Shown here: positions 28,633 to 37,304 of the stretch, piece by piece
Layout of the letters: the number at the start of each line of letters is the position of its first letter
How positions within the stretch are numbered: the stretch's first letter is position 1
NCBI RefSeq assembly: GCF_000420625.1
Contig: NZ_ATVH01000014.1
Location: forward strand, 124,001 to 188,000
Source of the DNA: Fodinicurvata sediminis DSM 21159
Lineage (GTDB): Bacteria > Pseudomonadota > Alphaproteobacteria > Kiloniellales > DSM-21159
DNA: 64,000 bases
Direction: 5' to 3'
Program-made: the position numbers and the translations under genes
The notes under the pieces: model-generated
Told to the model about the DNA's origin: nothing
Seen by the model: the letters and a program-made list of their open reading frames with translations, nothing else
The model's database searches: none

Positions 28633-29823
28633 TCAATCGACGATGGAAGCGACGACGCCGGCGCCGACGGTACGCCCGCCTTCGCGAATGGCGAAGCGCA
28701 GGCCCTCGTCCATGGCAATCGGTGCAATCAGCTCCACGTCCATCGAGACGTTGTCGCCCGGCATCACCATCTCCGTGCCCTCCGGAAGCGTGACAACACC
28801 CGTCACGTCCGTCGTACGGAAATAGAACTGCGGACGATAGTTCGTGAAGAACGGCGTGTGACGGCCACCCTCGTCCTTGTTCAGAATGTACGCCTCCGCC
28901 TTGAACTTCCTGTGCGGCGTGATCGTGCCCGGCTTCGCCAGAACCTGACCGCGCTCAACATCATCACGACCAACACCGCGCAGCAACGCACCGATGTTGT
29001 CACCGGCCTCGCCCTGGTCCAGAAGCTTGCGGAACATCTCGACACCGGTCACCGTCGTCTTCCGCGTGTCATGCAGACCGACAATCTCGACTTCCTCGCC
29101 AACCTTCACGACACCGCGCTCAACACGCCCCGTCACAACAGTCCCGCGACCCGAAATCGAGAACACGTCCTCGATCGGCATCAGGAACGGCTGGTCCTTC
29201 GGACGCTCCGGTGTCGGAATGTAGTCGTCAATCGCCTGCATCAGCTCGATGATCGAATCATGGCCCAGCTTCTGGTCCGTGTCCTCGATCGCCGCCAGCG
29301 CAGACCCCTTGATGATCGGAATGTCGTCACCCGGGAAGTCGTAGCTCGACAGAAGCTCGCGTACCTCAAGCTCAACAAGCTCAAGAAGCTCCTCGTCGTC
29401 AACCTGGTCACACTTGTTCAGGTAAACCACCAAGGCCGGAACACCAACCTGGCGCGCCAGAAGAATGTGCTCGCGTGTCTGCGGCATCGGCCCGTCCGCG
29501 GCGGACACAACCAATATGGCCCCGTCCATCTGCGCCGCACCCGTGATCATGTTCTTCACATAGTCCGCGTGACCCGGGCAATCCACGTGCGCATAGTGAC
29601 GGTTCGCCGTCTCGTACTCAACGTGCGCCGTCGAAATCGTGATCCCGCGCGCCTTCTCCTCAGGCGCCTTGTCAATGGCGTCATACGCCATAACCTGACC
29701 CGTGCCAGACTCCGCCATCACCTTCGTGATCGCCGCCGTCAGCGTCGTCTTACCATGGTCAACGTGACCAACCGTCCCAATGTTGCAGTGCGGCTTCGTC
29801 CGCTCGTATTTCGCCTTCGCCAT
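28633..29823 (-). CDS. tuf: elongation factor Tu
   Basis: Delivers aminoacyl-tRNA to the ribosome. 396 aa. G1 GHVDHGKTT at residues 19-27, DCPGHADY (G3) and NKCDQVDD (G4) motifs are intact. The usual upstream str operon partners (rpsL, rpsG, fusA) are absent; tRNA-Gly and tRNA-Tyr lie upstream instead, the arrangement seen for second (tufB-type) copies. Codon use is strongly biased to C-ending codons, as expected of a highly expressed gene. Confidence 0.98.
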   Translation of the reverse strand: MAKAKYERTKPHCNIGTVGHVDHGKTTLTAAITKVMAESGTGQVMAYDAIDKAPEEKARGITISTAHVEYETANRHYAHVDCPGHADYVKNMITGAAQMDGAILVVSAADGPMPQTREHILLARQVGVPALVVYLNKCDQVDDEELLELVELEVRELLSSYDFPGDDIPIIKGSALAAIEDTDQKLGHDSIIELMQAIDDYIPTPERPKDQPFLMPIEDVFSISGRGTVVTGRVERGVVKVGEEVEIVGLHDTRKTTVTGVEMFRKLLDQGEAGDNIGALLRGVGRDDVERGQVLAKPGTITPHRKFKAEAYILNKDEGGRHTPFFTNYRPQFYFRTTDVTGVVTLPEGTEMVMPGDNVSMDVELIAPIAMDEGLRFAIREGGRTVGAGVVASIVD

Positions 29824-29934
29824 CTTAATCCAGACTTTCTGCTATCCGACTTTCTTGCTTCCTGTACAGGCCGCAAAGGGCCCAACGACTGATTCGGCAG
29901 GCAGCGCCTGACCCGGGAACAACGCGGAGCGAAC

Positions 29935-30008
29935 TGGAGCGGGTGATGGGAATCGAACCCACACCACCAGCTTGGAAGGCTGGGGCTCTACCATTGAGCT
30001 ACACCCGC
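29935..30008 (-). tRNA. tRNA-Gly (anticodon TCC)
   Basis: 74 nt with encoded CCA. Acceptor GCGGGTG pairs with CACCCGC; D-arm TAGCTCAATGGTAGA; anticodon loop CTTCCAA with TCC at 29974-29976; T-loop GGTTCGATTC. 111 bp upstream of tuf. Confidence 0.97.
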
Positions 30009-30055
30009 ACACTGAACGACCGCCACTTTCCTATTCGAGTGCTCCGGCCCAGAAA

Positions 30056-30140
30056 TGGTGGAGGAGGTTGGATTTGAACCAACGTAGGCGAAGCCAACGG
30101 ATTTACAGTCCGTCCCCTTTAACCACTCGGGCACTCCTCC
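30056..30140 (-). tRNA. tRNA-Tyr (anticodon GTA)
   Basis: 85 nt with a long variable arm and encoded CCA. Acceptor GGAGGAG pairs with CTCCTCC; anticodon loop CTGTAAA with GTA at 30104-30106; T-loop GGTTCAAATC. 47 bp before tRNA-Gly, presumably one transcript. Confidence 0.97.
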
Positions 30141-30172
30141 AAAGGATCACCGGGCACACGATAGAGCCGTGA

Positions 30173-30201
30173 TCTATGTTGATTTATAGACCGCCTGTCA
30201 A
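30173..30201 (-). promoter_or_regulatory. candidate promoter of tRNA-Tyr/tRNA-Gly/tuf
   Basis: Minus strand: perfect -35 TTGACA (30196-30201), 17-bp spacer, weak -10 CATAGA (30173-30178), 33 bp upstream of mature tRNA-Tyr. Confidence 0.55.
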
Positions 30202-30299
30202 CCGTAAACATGACGAAAAATCCCTGTCCGCCCCGCCGAAAAGCAGGATGGATGAAGAACCTTGCGTCATGCCTTATGTTGAGGCTGATAGTAAGCACC

Positions 30300-31175
30300 A
30301 TGAGCCGCAAACGCAAGAAACTCTCGACAGGTCCTGCCGCGGACGGGAACAGGCGGAATGCCAACGCCGCCCAGTCCCCGGCAGGACGTGACAAAACCCC
30401 TCGCAGCCAGCGCAAACCGCAGCGGGAAAGCGGTCTGTGGCTGTATGGTTGGCATGCCTGCCTGGCCGCTCTGGGCAATCCGAAGAGGCGTTGCCGGCAG
30501 TTGCTGCTGGCGGGGACGCCCGATGCCGGCCAGCAGACTGCACTCAATGCACTGTATGATCGGCATGACCTGTCCCTGCCCGAGTCGCGCAGCGTGGACC
30601 GAGACGAGATGAGTGAGCGGCTGCCTCCCGGCGCCGTACACCAGGGTATTGCAGTGCATGCCGACCCGCTTCCAGCAAAGGATCTTGAGGACATACTCGA
30701 GCCGCTGCCACCGGGCCGGCAGGTCATTGTGGCCCTGGACCAGGTCAGCGATCCCCACAATGTGGGTGCCATCCTGCGTTCGGCAGCCGTGTTCGGTGGA
30801 GCGGCCGTCCTGAATACGGAACGCCATGCGCCAGCCGAAACAGGAACACTGGCCAAGTCAGCCAGTGGAGGGCTCGAGAGCGTTCCCTATATCCAGGTGA
30901 TCAATCTGGCACGCAGTCTGGACCGCTTGAAGGAAGCCGGGTTCTGGGTCTTCGGCCTGGCATCGGAAGCCCCCGCCACCCTGCCCGAGGCGGAGTTGCC
31001 AGAGAAGCTGGTGCTCTGCCTGGGCGCGGAGGGACCTGGCCTGCGCCGCCTGACGCGGGAACGCTGCGACTTGCTGGTCCGCCTGCCCGCACCGGGCGCC
31101 CTGCAGGATCTGAACGTGTCGAATGCCGCCGCCGTCGCGCTCTACGAGCTGCTTGCGCGCACATCGCCTGTGTAA
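30300..31175 (+). CDS. rlmB: 23S rRNA (guanosine-2251-2'-O)-methyltransferase RlmB / TrmH family
   Basis: SPOUT methyltransferase that 2'-O-methylates a guanosine in the 23S P-loop. 291 aa from the ATG at 30300; the frame is open 90 bp upstream, with no similarity. A basic, disordered N-terminus (~40 residues) precedes the substrate-binding domain (LYGWHACLAALGN) and the knotted domain with DQVSDPHNVGAILRSA, GAEGPGLRR and NVSNAAAVALYE motifs. Divergent from tRNA-Tyr, a common alphaproteobacterial neighbour. Confidence 0.93.
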   Translation: MSRKRKKLSTGPAADGNRRNANAAQSPAGRDKTPRSQRKPQRESGLWLYGWHACLAALGNPKRRCRQLLLAGTPDAGQQTALNALYDRHDLSLPESRSVDRDEMSERLPPGAVHQGIAVHADPLPAKDLEDILEPLPPGRQVIVALDQVSDPHNVGAILRSAAVFGGAAVLNTERHAPAETGTLAKSASGGLESVPYIQVINLARSLDRLKEAGFWVFGLASEAPATLPEAELPEKLVLCLGAEGPGLRRLTRERCDLLVRLPAPGALQDLNVSNAAAVALYELLARTSPV

Positions 31176-31205
31176 GGCCAAGGAGAACCTGGCCCCTTGC
31201 AAGGG

Positions 31206-31772
31206 TCAGAAGCTGGGGGGCGTGCAGGCCGTGATCACCTCGCAGGTCTCGTCACCCAGGTTGCGGAAACGGTGCGGAACGCGGCTGTCGAAATAGAAGG
31301 CCTCCCCTTCCTTCAATAGCTGTCTCTGGTCACCGACCGTAACATCGAGCGCACCGCGTATGACGACGCCGGCCTCCTCGGCGTCATGACGCAACAGGGC
31401 CTCTCCGGTATCGGCACCGGGTGCGTAGCGTTCGTGCAGCACCTGCATGGCACGCCCGCGCAGGTCCCGGCCCACCTGACGATAGCTTATGTCGCCCCCG
31501 GCAATCTCAAAGAGTTCCTCGGCCCGATAGAAAATGCGGCTGCGCGGGGTTTGTCCCAGGCTGAAGAAATCAGCCAGACTTATGGGAAAACCGGCCAGCA
31601 CCCTTTTCAGCATGCCGACCGAAGGGCTGCTCTTGTTCTGTTCGATCAGCGAGATGACCGCATTCGATACACCGGCCCGCTTGGCCAGTTCTCGCTGAGA
31701 GAGATCATGCATCTGCCTGAGATTCCTGAGGCGTTGCCCCACACCGGGATCATCGTCTTCCAGGCCGTCCAT
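31206..31772 (-). CDS. XRE-cupin transcriptional regulator (PuuR-like)
   Basis: 188 aa from the ATG at 31772; an in-frame GTG at 31784 would add four residues. The HTH_3 domain (LRNLRQMHDLSQRELAKRAG, residues ~15-65) is joined to a C-terminal cupin (ADTGEALLRHDAEEAGVVIRG ... PHRFRN) that usually binds a small ligand. PuuR and its relatives regulate polyamine or amino-acid catabolism. It is divergent from the aminotransferase at 31916, with an inverted repeat between, so it is the likely regulator of that gene and perhaps the cluster. Confidence 0.88.
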   Translation of the reverse strand: MDGLEDDDPGVGQRLRNLRQMHDLSQRELAKRAGVSNAVISLIEQNKSSPSVGMLKRVLAGFPISLADFFSLGQTPRSRIFYRAEELFEIAGGDISYRQVGRDLRGRAMQVLHERYAPGADTGEALLRHDAEEAGVVIRGALDVTVGDQRQLLKEGEAFYFDSRVPHRFRNLGDETCEVITACTPPSF

Positions 31773-31810
31773 GGTGGATCTCACTTTATTGTGTCAAGTA
31801 TATTTAACGT

Positions 31811-31830
31811 TCTCGTGATTATTGACGAGA
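31811..31830. promoter_or_regulatory. candidate operator of the XRE-cupin regulator
   Basis: Inverted repeat TCTCGT (31811-31816) / ACGAGA (31825-31830), 8-nt spacer, in the AT-rich 143-bp divergent gap. A plus-strand -35-like TTGTCA at 31853 lies just downstream, so binding could affect both promoters. Confidence 0.5.
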
Positions 31831-31915
31831 TAAACCAAGCACGAAAGATATTTTGTCAATTTTCCTTATCATGCTATCGTGCCGGCAATTCAGTTTGCGA
31901 ACATGGAGGATCGTC

Positions 31916-33268
31916 ATGGACGGCACAGCCCTGAGCGTCAATGCGGACGCCACACCGAACAGTCTGGAATCCTACTGGATGCCGTTCACCTGGAACCGGC
32001 AGTTCAAGAAGGACCCCATGCTGGTGACCTCGGCCAAGGACATGCATTATACCAGCGTGGATGGACGCCAGATCCTGGACGGCACGGCTGGCTTATGGTG
32101 CTGCAATGCCGGACATGGGCGCGAGAAGATCGTCGAGGCGGTCCAGCAGACCGTGGCTCATCTGGATTATGCCCCCTCCTTCCAGGTCAGTCATCCGCTT
32201 CCATTCGAGCTGGCATCACGCATACGTGCGATGCTGCCGGGCGATTACGAGCATGTCTTCTTCTGCAATTCCGGCTCCGAGGCCGTAGACTCCGCTCTGA
32301 AGATTGCACTGGCCTATCACCGCGTGCGCGGTGATGCGGCCCGCACCCGCTTGATCGGGCGCGAGCGTGGTTATCACGGCACCGGCTTCGGCGGCATCTC
32401 CGTGGGTGGCATCGTGAAGAACCGCATGTTCTTCGGCCCGCTCATGAATGGTGTCGACCACCTGCCGCATACGCACAACCTGGAGCACAACGCCTTTTCA
32501 CGCGGCCAGCCGGCCTGGGGCGCGCATCTGGCCGACGAGCTGGAGCGCATGGTCCAGCTTCACGACGCCAGCACCATTGCAGCGGTGATCGTCGAGCCGG
32601 TCGCTGGTTCGACCGGTGTGCTGATCCCGCCGCAGGACTACCTGCAGCGACTGCGCAAGATTTGCGACAAGCACGGCATCCTGTTGATCTTCGACGAGGT
32701 GATCACCGGCTTCGGCCGCCTTGGCAAGCCGTTTGCCACGGAATACTTCGGTGTCCAGCCCGACATCATCACCTGCGCCAAGGGGCTGACCAACGGTGTC
32801 ATTCCCATGGGGGGCGTGATTTGCCGCAAGGGCATCTACGACGCCTTCATGGACTGGGCCGACGAAAGCGGAAACACGATCGAGCTCTTCCATGGCTACA
32901 CCTATTCCGGCCACCCGGTTGCCGCCGCAGCCGGCCTGGCGACGCTGGACGTCTATAACGAGGAAGGCCTTTTCGACAGGGCCGCCGAACTCGCCCCCTA
33001 CTGGGAAGAGGCGGTGCACTCCCTGAAGGACACGCGCCATGTCATCGACTTGCGAAACTTGGGCCTCATTGCCGGCATTGAACTTGAAGCACGTCCCGGT
33101 GCGCCCGGTGCGCGTGGCTACGAGGCCTTCAAGCGCTGCTTTGACAAGGGCCTGCTGATCCGCGTGACCGGCGATATCATTGCCCTGTCACCTCCGCTGA
33201 TCGTCGATAAGCCGCAGATCGATCAGATGTACACGATCCTGCAGGAGGTCCTGGAAAACCTGGACTGA
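31916..33268 (+). CDS. class III aminotransferase (omega-amino acid:pyruvate type)
   Basis: PLP enzyme, 450 aa; the ATG at 31916 has GGAGGA 5 nt upstream. SGSEAVDSALK (residues 119-129), YHG (153-155), Asp260 in IFDEV and PLP-lysine Lys289 (CAKGLTNG) are intact. The WMPFTWNRQFK start resembles beta-alanine:pyruvate and related omega-amine transaminases. Alanine dehydrogenase downstream fits a pyruvate-accepting enzyme. The donor substrate (beta-alanine, an omega-amino acid, or a polyamine) cannot be fixed from sequence. Confidence 0.9.
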   Translation: MDGTALSVNADATPNSLESYWMPFTWNRQFKKDPMLVTSAKDMHYTSVDGRQILDGTAGLWCCNAGHGREKIVEAVQQTVAHLDYAPSFQVSHPLPFELASRIRAMLPGDYEHVFFCNSGSEAVDSALKIALAYHRVRGDAARTRLIGRERGYHGTGFGGISVGGIVKNRMFFGPLMNGVDHLPHTHNLEHNAFSRGQPAWGAHLADELERMVQLHDASTIAAVIVEPVAGSTGVLIPPQDYLQRLRKICDKHGILLIFDEVITGFGRLGKPFATEYFGVQPDIITCAKGLTNGVIPMGGVICRKGIYDAFMDWADESGNTIELFHGYTYSGHPVAAAAGLATLDVYNEEGLFDRAAELAPYWEEAVHSLKDTRHVIDLRNLGLIAGIELEARPGAPGARGYEAFKRCFDKGLLIRVTGDIIALSPPLIVDKPQIDQMYTILQEVLENLD

Positions 33269-33288
33269 GGCAGACCCTCATGCAGTTT

Positions 33289-33320
33289 TGTCCCGGCCGT
33301 TTGGCCGGGACATTCTTTTT
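33289..33320 (+). terminator. rho-independent terminator after the aminotransferase
   Basis: Perfect 10-bp stem TGTCCCGGCC / GGCCGGGACA with GTTT loop, then TTCTTTTT. It separates the aminotransferase from ald. Confidence 0.88.
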
Positions 33321-33353
33321 CAAGCAACTGGACAGTCAAGAACAAGGGAGTAA

Positions 33354-34478
33354 ATGGCAATGCTGGTTGGTGTCCCCAAGGAGATCAAAACCAAGGAATT
33401 CCGTGTCGGTCTGACACCGACCTCTGTCCGCGAACTGGTTCACAACGGCCATCAGGTCCTGGTCGAGACAGGTGCCGGTGACGGCATCGGCTTTTCCGAC
33501 AAGATCTACAGCGATGCCGGGGCCGGAATTGCCGGCTCGGCCGCCGAAGTCTTCGAAAAATCCGAGATGATCGTGAAGGTGAAGGAGCCGCAACCGCAGG
33601 AATGCAAGATGCTGCGCGAAGACCAGATCCTTTTCACCTTCCTTCATCTCGCACCCGACTTGACCCAGACCCAGGGCCTGATCGATTCCGGCTGTATCGC
33701 CATTGCCTATGAAACCGTCACCGATCGCCATGGCCGCCTGCCCCTGCTTGCCCCGATGAGCGAGGTGGCCGGGCGCATGTCCGTTCAGGTCGGCGCCCAC
33801 TGTCTAGAGAAGGAACAGCAGGGCAAGGGCGTCCTGCTTGGCGGCGTTCCGGGCGTCAATCCCGCCAAGGTGGTCATCCTGGGCGGCGGTGTCTCCGGCA
33901 TGAACGCAGCCCGCATGGCCATGGGCATGAGCGCGGATGTCACCGTGATCGACAAGTCCCTGGAACGCCTGAACGAGCTGGACACCATTTTCGATTCCAA
34001 GCTCAACACACTCTATTCCACCGTCGACTCCATCGAGGCGCATTGCCTTGAGGCCGACCTGGTGATCGGCTGTGTCCTGATACCCGGAGCGGCTGCACCC
34101 AAGCTGGTTACGCGCGACATGATCTCGCGGATGGAGGCCGGGACTGTCCTGGTTGATGTCGCCATTGACCAGGGCGGTTGTTTCGAGACCTCGAAGGCCA
34201 CGACCCATGACAATCCCACCTTCATCGTGGACGACGTGGTGCACTACTGCGTGGCCAACATGCCAGGCGCCGTGGCACGCACATCGACCCAGGCCCTGAA
34301 CAACGCCACCCTGCCCTTCACGCTGGCCTTGGCCAACAAGGGCTGGAAGCGGGCCCTGGCCGAGAACGAGCACCTCATGGAGGGGCTGAACGTGGCGCAC
34401 GGCAAGATCACCTATGCCGCCGTTGCCGAAGCGCACGGCAAGGATTCCGTCCGCCCTCAGGAAGCCATCGGTATCTGA
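33354..34478 (+). CDS. ald: alanine dehydrogenase
   Basis: NAD-dependent, reversible oxidative deamination of L-alanine to pyruvate and ammonia. 374 aa, full length. [17 protein letters not shown] start, Lys/His active-site region near residues 75-97, NAD-binding [12 protein letters not shown] around residue 178-188. GGGAG precedes the ATG. Although a terminator lies upstream, its job fits the two aminotransferases nearby: it would regenerate pyruvate from the alanine they form. Confidence 0.96.
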   Translation: MAMLVGVPKEIKTKEFRVGLTPTSVRELVHNGHQVLVETGAGDGIGFSDKIYSDAGAGIAGSAAEVFEKSEMIVKVKEPQPQECKMLREDQILFTFLHLAPDLTQTQGLIDSGCIAIAYETVTDRHGRLPLLAPMSEVAGRMSVQVGAHCLEKEQQGKGVLLGGVPGVNPAKVVILGGGVSGMNAARMAMGMSADVTVIDKSLERLNELDTIFDSKLNTLYSTVDSIEAHCLEADLVIGCVLIPGAAAPKLVTRDMISRMEAGTVLVDVAIDQGGCFETSKATTHDNPTFIVDDVVHYCVANMPGAVARTSTQALNNATLPFTLALANKGWKRALAENEHLMEGLNVAHGKITYAAVAEAHGKDSVRPQEAIGI

Positions 34479-34498
34479 GCTGCTTTTCGTACTTTGAG

Positions 34499-34535
34499 AA
34501 AAGGGCCCGACAGGAATAACGGATCGGGCCCTTTT
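34499..34535. terminator. bidirectional terminator between ald and the PuuB-like gene
   Basis: Perfect 12-bp stem AAAAGGGCCCGA (34499-34510) / TCGGGCCCTTTT (34524-34535) with 13-nt loop; A- and T-runs on both sides serve both convergent genes. Confidence 0.92.
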
Positions 34536-34552
34536 CATTCATGCCCTGTTGT

Positions 34553-35839
34553 CTATGGCATCAGATCGCGCAGGCGATACCACATCATGGCCAGGGCCAG
34601 GGTTGGCGTGCGCAGGTAGGTCCCGCCCGGGAAAGGCTGGTGCGGCAGGCGCGCGAAGACGTCGAAACGGCCGGCCTGTCCAGCAATTGCCTCGGCCAGA
34701 ACCCGCCCGGCAATGGCACTCAGACTGACACCCTGGCCGGAATAGCCCTGCGTGAAGTAGAGGGTTTCGTCCAGGCGGCCGAGATGCGGAGCGCGGTCCA
34801 TGGTGATCGCAACATATCCCCCCCAGACATACTCGAATGATACGTCCTCTAGCTGGGGGAAAACACTCAGCATCGAACGGCGCATCGCCCGCGACAGGTT
34901 GGGCGGCATCAGTGTGGAATAGCTGACCCGTCCTCCGAACAGAAGCCTGCGGTCCGAGGACAGGCGAAAATAGTTGAGCACGAACTTCAGGTCAGCAATG
35001 GCCTCATCCTGGGGGATCAGCGCTGCCGCGCGTTCTCCCAGGGGATGAGTCGCCGCCATGTAGGTGCCGACCGGCATGATGGTTCGCGCCAATTCGGGCA
35101 CCAGCTTTCCAAGATGCGCGTTACAGGCCACCACCAGGAAGCTGGCCTGCACCTGCGCTCCGGCCTCTGTCTTGGTGACGGGCTTGGCGCCACGCTCGAT
35201 CGCGCTGACCCGTGAGTGCTCGAAAATTCGCACCCCTGCCTGCTCGGCCGCCCGGGCCAGGCCCTGGCAATAGGCCAGGGGGTGCAGGTGCCCGGCCCCG
35301 TCATCCTGCAAGCCGCCAATATAGCGTGGGCTGTCCACGTGTTGGCGTGACGCCTCCGCCCCACGTACCACCTGAAGCTTGTCGTAATCATAATTCCGGG
35401 CCCAGTCCTCCTGCCAGGCCTCGACCTCGCGCAGTTCGCGGGGCCGTTCTGCCGCCAGGTAATACCCCCATTTCAGGTCGCAGGCGATCTGGTGTGTCTC
35501 GACACGGTGGCGAATGATTTCCTTGGATTCCTCGGCCATGTCGAACAGCAGGCGCGCATCCTCGCGCCCCAGCGCGCGCTCGATCTTGCCGGTGCCCGAG
35601 GAAAAGCCGGAACAGACCTGTCCCCCATTGCGGCCACTGGCGCCCCATCCGACGGTCTGTGCCTCCAGCACCACGACATCCAGGCCGCGCTCGGCCAGTT
35701 CAATGGCCGTGCTCAGGCCGCTGTAGCCGGCACCAATGACGCAGACATCGGCCTGAAGGGACTCAGCCAGCGCAGGCCGCACGGGGCCGTCGCTCACGCT
35801 GGCACGATAATAGGAATCGATGGCATCCTCGTGTTTCAT
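34553..35839 (-). CDS. FAD-dependent amine oxidoreductase, PuuB-like
   Basis: 428 aa DAO-type flavoprotein from the ATG at 35839. Dinucleotide motif VIGAGYSG at residues 34-41; glycine-rich SGRNGGQVCSG following; the C-terminal QGYSGQGVSLSAIAGRVLAE segment is typical of PuuB/OrdL gamma-glutamylputrescine oxidases. It is divergent from a PuuA-like gene 122 bp away, a pairing that supports the gamma-glutamyl amine pathway: PuuA glutamylates an amine and this enzyme oxidises it to an aldehyde. Exact amine unknown. Confidence 0.88.
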   Translation of the reverse strand: MKHEDAIDSYYRASVSDGPVRPALAESLQADVCVIGAGYSGLSTAIELAERGLDVVVLEAQTVGWGASGRNGGQVCSGFSSGTGKIERALGREDARLLFDMAEESKEIIRHRVETHQIACDLKWGYYLAAERPRELREVEAWQEDWARNYDYDKLQVVRGAEASRQHVDSPRYIGGLQDDGAGHLHPLAYCQGLARAAEQAGVRIFEHSRVSAIERGAKPVTKTEAGAQVQASFLVVACNAHLGKLVPELARTIMPVGTYMAATHPLGERAAALIPQDEAIADLKFVLNYFRLSSDRRLLFGGRVSYSTLMPPNLSRAMRRSMLSVFPQLEDVSFEYVWGGYVAITMDRAPHLGRLDETLYFTQGYSGQGVSLSAIAGRVLAEAIAGQAGRFDVFARLPHQPFPGGTYLRTPTLALAMMWYRLRDLMP

Positions 35840-35960
35840 AAGGTACTTTTTGGGCTCAAACGAACAAAAAGACAATCATGGCGATTTATTCGAAACCTGT
35901 ATCCTCAGCCCTCCGCTGGATCAGGCCCGCCTCTTCACCCGAACCAACAGAGATTCCATC

Positions 35961-37304
35961 ATGTCCTTCATAGAAGACTTCCTGCAGGAGCATAACATCG
36001 AGGAAGTCGAATGCCTCGTGCCCGACATGGCCGGCATCGCCCGCGGCAAGATTCTGCCCGCCAGCAAGTTCATCAAGGGCATGCGCAGCAACGGGCTGCG
36101 CGTACCGGAGTCGATCTTCGTCCAGACCGTGACGGGCAGCTACCCAGACAACGACGGCGTCACCAACCCGGCCACTTCGGATGTCTATCTGGTGCCGGAC
36201 GAGGAGACCATGCGGCTGGTCCCCTGGTACGAAGAGCCGACAGCCCAGATCATCTGCGACCCTTACTACTTCGATCACACGCCGGTCCCCTTTGCCGCCC
36301 GACATGTCCTGAAACGGGTCCTGAAGCTGTTCGAGGCGAAAAAATACCTGCCCCAGGTGGCGGTGGAACTGGAATTCTACCTGGTCGACCGCAATGACGA
36401 CCCCGACTACCCGCTGCAACCACCGATCGGGCGCTCGGGCCGCCGCGAAACCTCGCGGCAGTCCTATGGCGTCGATGCCGTCAACGAGTTCGACCCCATG
36501 TTCGAGGAGGTCTACGACTTCTGCGACGCCCAGCGAATCGATATCGATACCCTGACCCACGAGGCCGGGGCCGCCCAGATGGAGATGAACTTCAACCACG
36601 GGGAAGCGCTGCTGCAGGCCGACCAGGCCTTCCTGTTCAAGCGCACGGTGCGCGAGGCCGGTCTGCGTCACAAGGTGTATGCCACTTTCATGTCCAAGCC
36701 GATGCAAGGCGAGCCCGGCAGCTCGATGCATGTCCATCAAAGCCTGGTCAGCAAGAAGACCGGGCGTAACGCCTTCGCCAACCAGAACGGTCAGGACAGC
36801 CGCCTCTTCCATCAGTACATCGCCGGCCTGCAGCGCTATCTGCCGGCGACAATGCCGATCTTCGCGCCCTATGTGAACTCCTACCGCCGGCTGATGCCGG
36901 ACACGGACGCCCCCATCAACACGCACTGGGGCTATGACAACCGCACGGTCGGCCTGCGCGTGCCCCACTCCGGTGTCCAGGATCGCCGTGTCGAAAACCG
37001 TGTACCCGGGGCGGATGCCAACCCTTACCTGGCGCTGGCCGGTTCTCTGGCCTGCGGCTATCTGGGCATCGAGGAAAAGCTGATGCCTCGTGCACCGATC
37101 GAGGGCAGCGCCTACCGCCTGGCACATACCCTGCCGCGCACCCTCTACGATGCACTCAGTCGCTTCTCCTCGCACCGTGGGCTGAAGAACGTGCTGGGCG
37201 ATCAATTCGTCGCCGCGGTTTCAGCGGTCAAGGACGCCGAACTGGACGCCTACCAGCAGGTGATTTCCTCCTGGGAGCGTGAACACCTGCTTCAGAACGT
37301 CTGA
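35961..37304 (+). CDS. glutamine synthetase-family gamma-glutamyl amine ligase, PuuA-like
   Basis: 447 aa from the ATG at 35961 (MSFIEDFLQEHNI). The N-terminal VPDMAGIARGK strand and the C-terminal catalytic domain (EVELEF-type EFYLVD, GSSMHVHQSL, RVPHSG) match the gamma-glutamylputrescine synthetase subgroup rather than GlnA: it lacks a GlnA adenylylation region. It would condense glutamate with an amine using ATP. Paired with the divergent PuuB-like oxidase. The stop overlaps the convergent MocR gene's 3' end by 13 bp. Confidence 0.9.
   Translation: MSFIEDFLQEHNIEEVECLVPDMAGIARGKILPASKFIKGMRSNGLRVPESIFVQTVTGSYPDNDGVTNPATSDVYLVPDEETMRLVPWYEEPTAQIICDPYYFDHTPVPFAARHVLKRVLKLFEAKKYLPQVAVELEFYLVDRNDDPDYPLQPPIGRSGRRETSRQSYGVDAVNEFDPMFEEVYDFCDAQRIDIDTLTHEAGAAQMEMNFNHGEALLQADQAFLFKRTVREAGLRHKVYATFMSKPMQGEPGSSMHVHQSLVSKKTGRNAFANQNGQDSRLFHQYIAGLQRYLPATMPIFAPYVNSYRRLMPDTDAPINTHWGYDNRTVGLRVPHSGVQDRRVENRVPGADANPYLALAGSLACGYLGIEEKLMPRAPIEGSAYRLAHTLPRTLYDALSRFSSHRGLKNVLGDQFVAAVSAVKDAELDAYQQVISSWEREHLLQNV

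Noticed and set aside
35961-37304. Main glutamine synthetase glnA
   Set aside because: Its divergent neighbour is a PuuB-like oxidase and the sequence follows the PuuA subgroup; no glnB or GlnA adenylylation signature.
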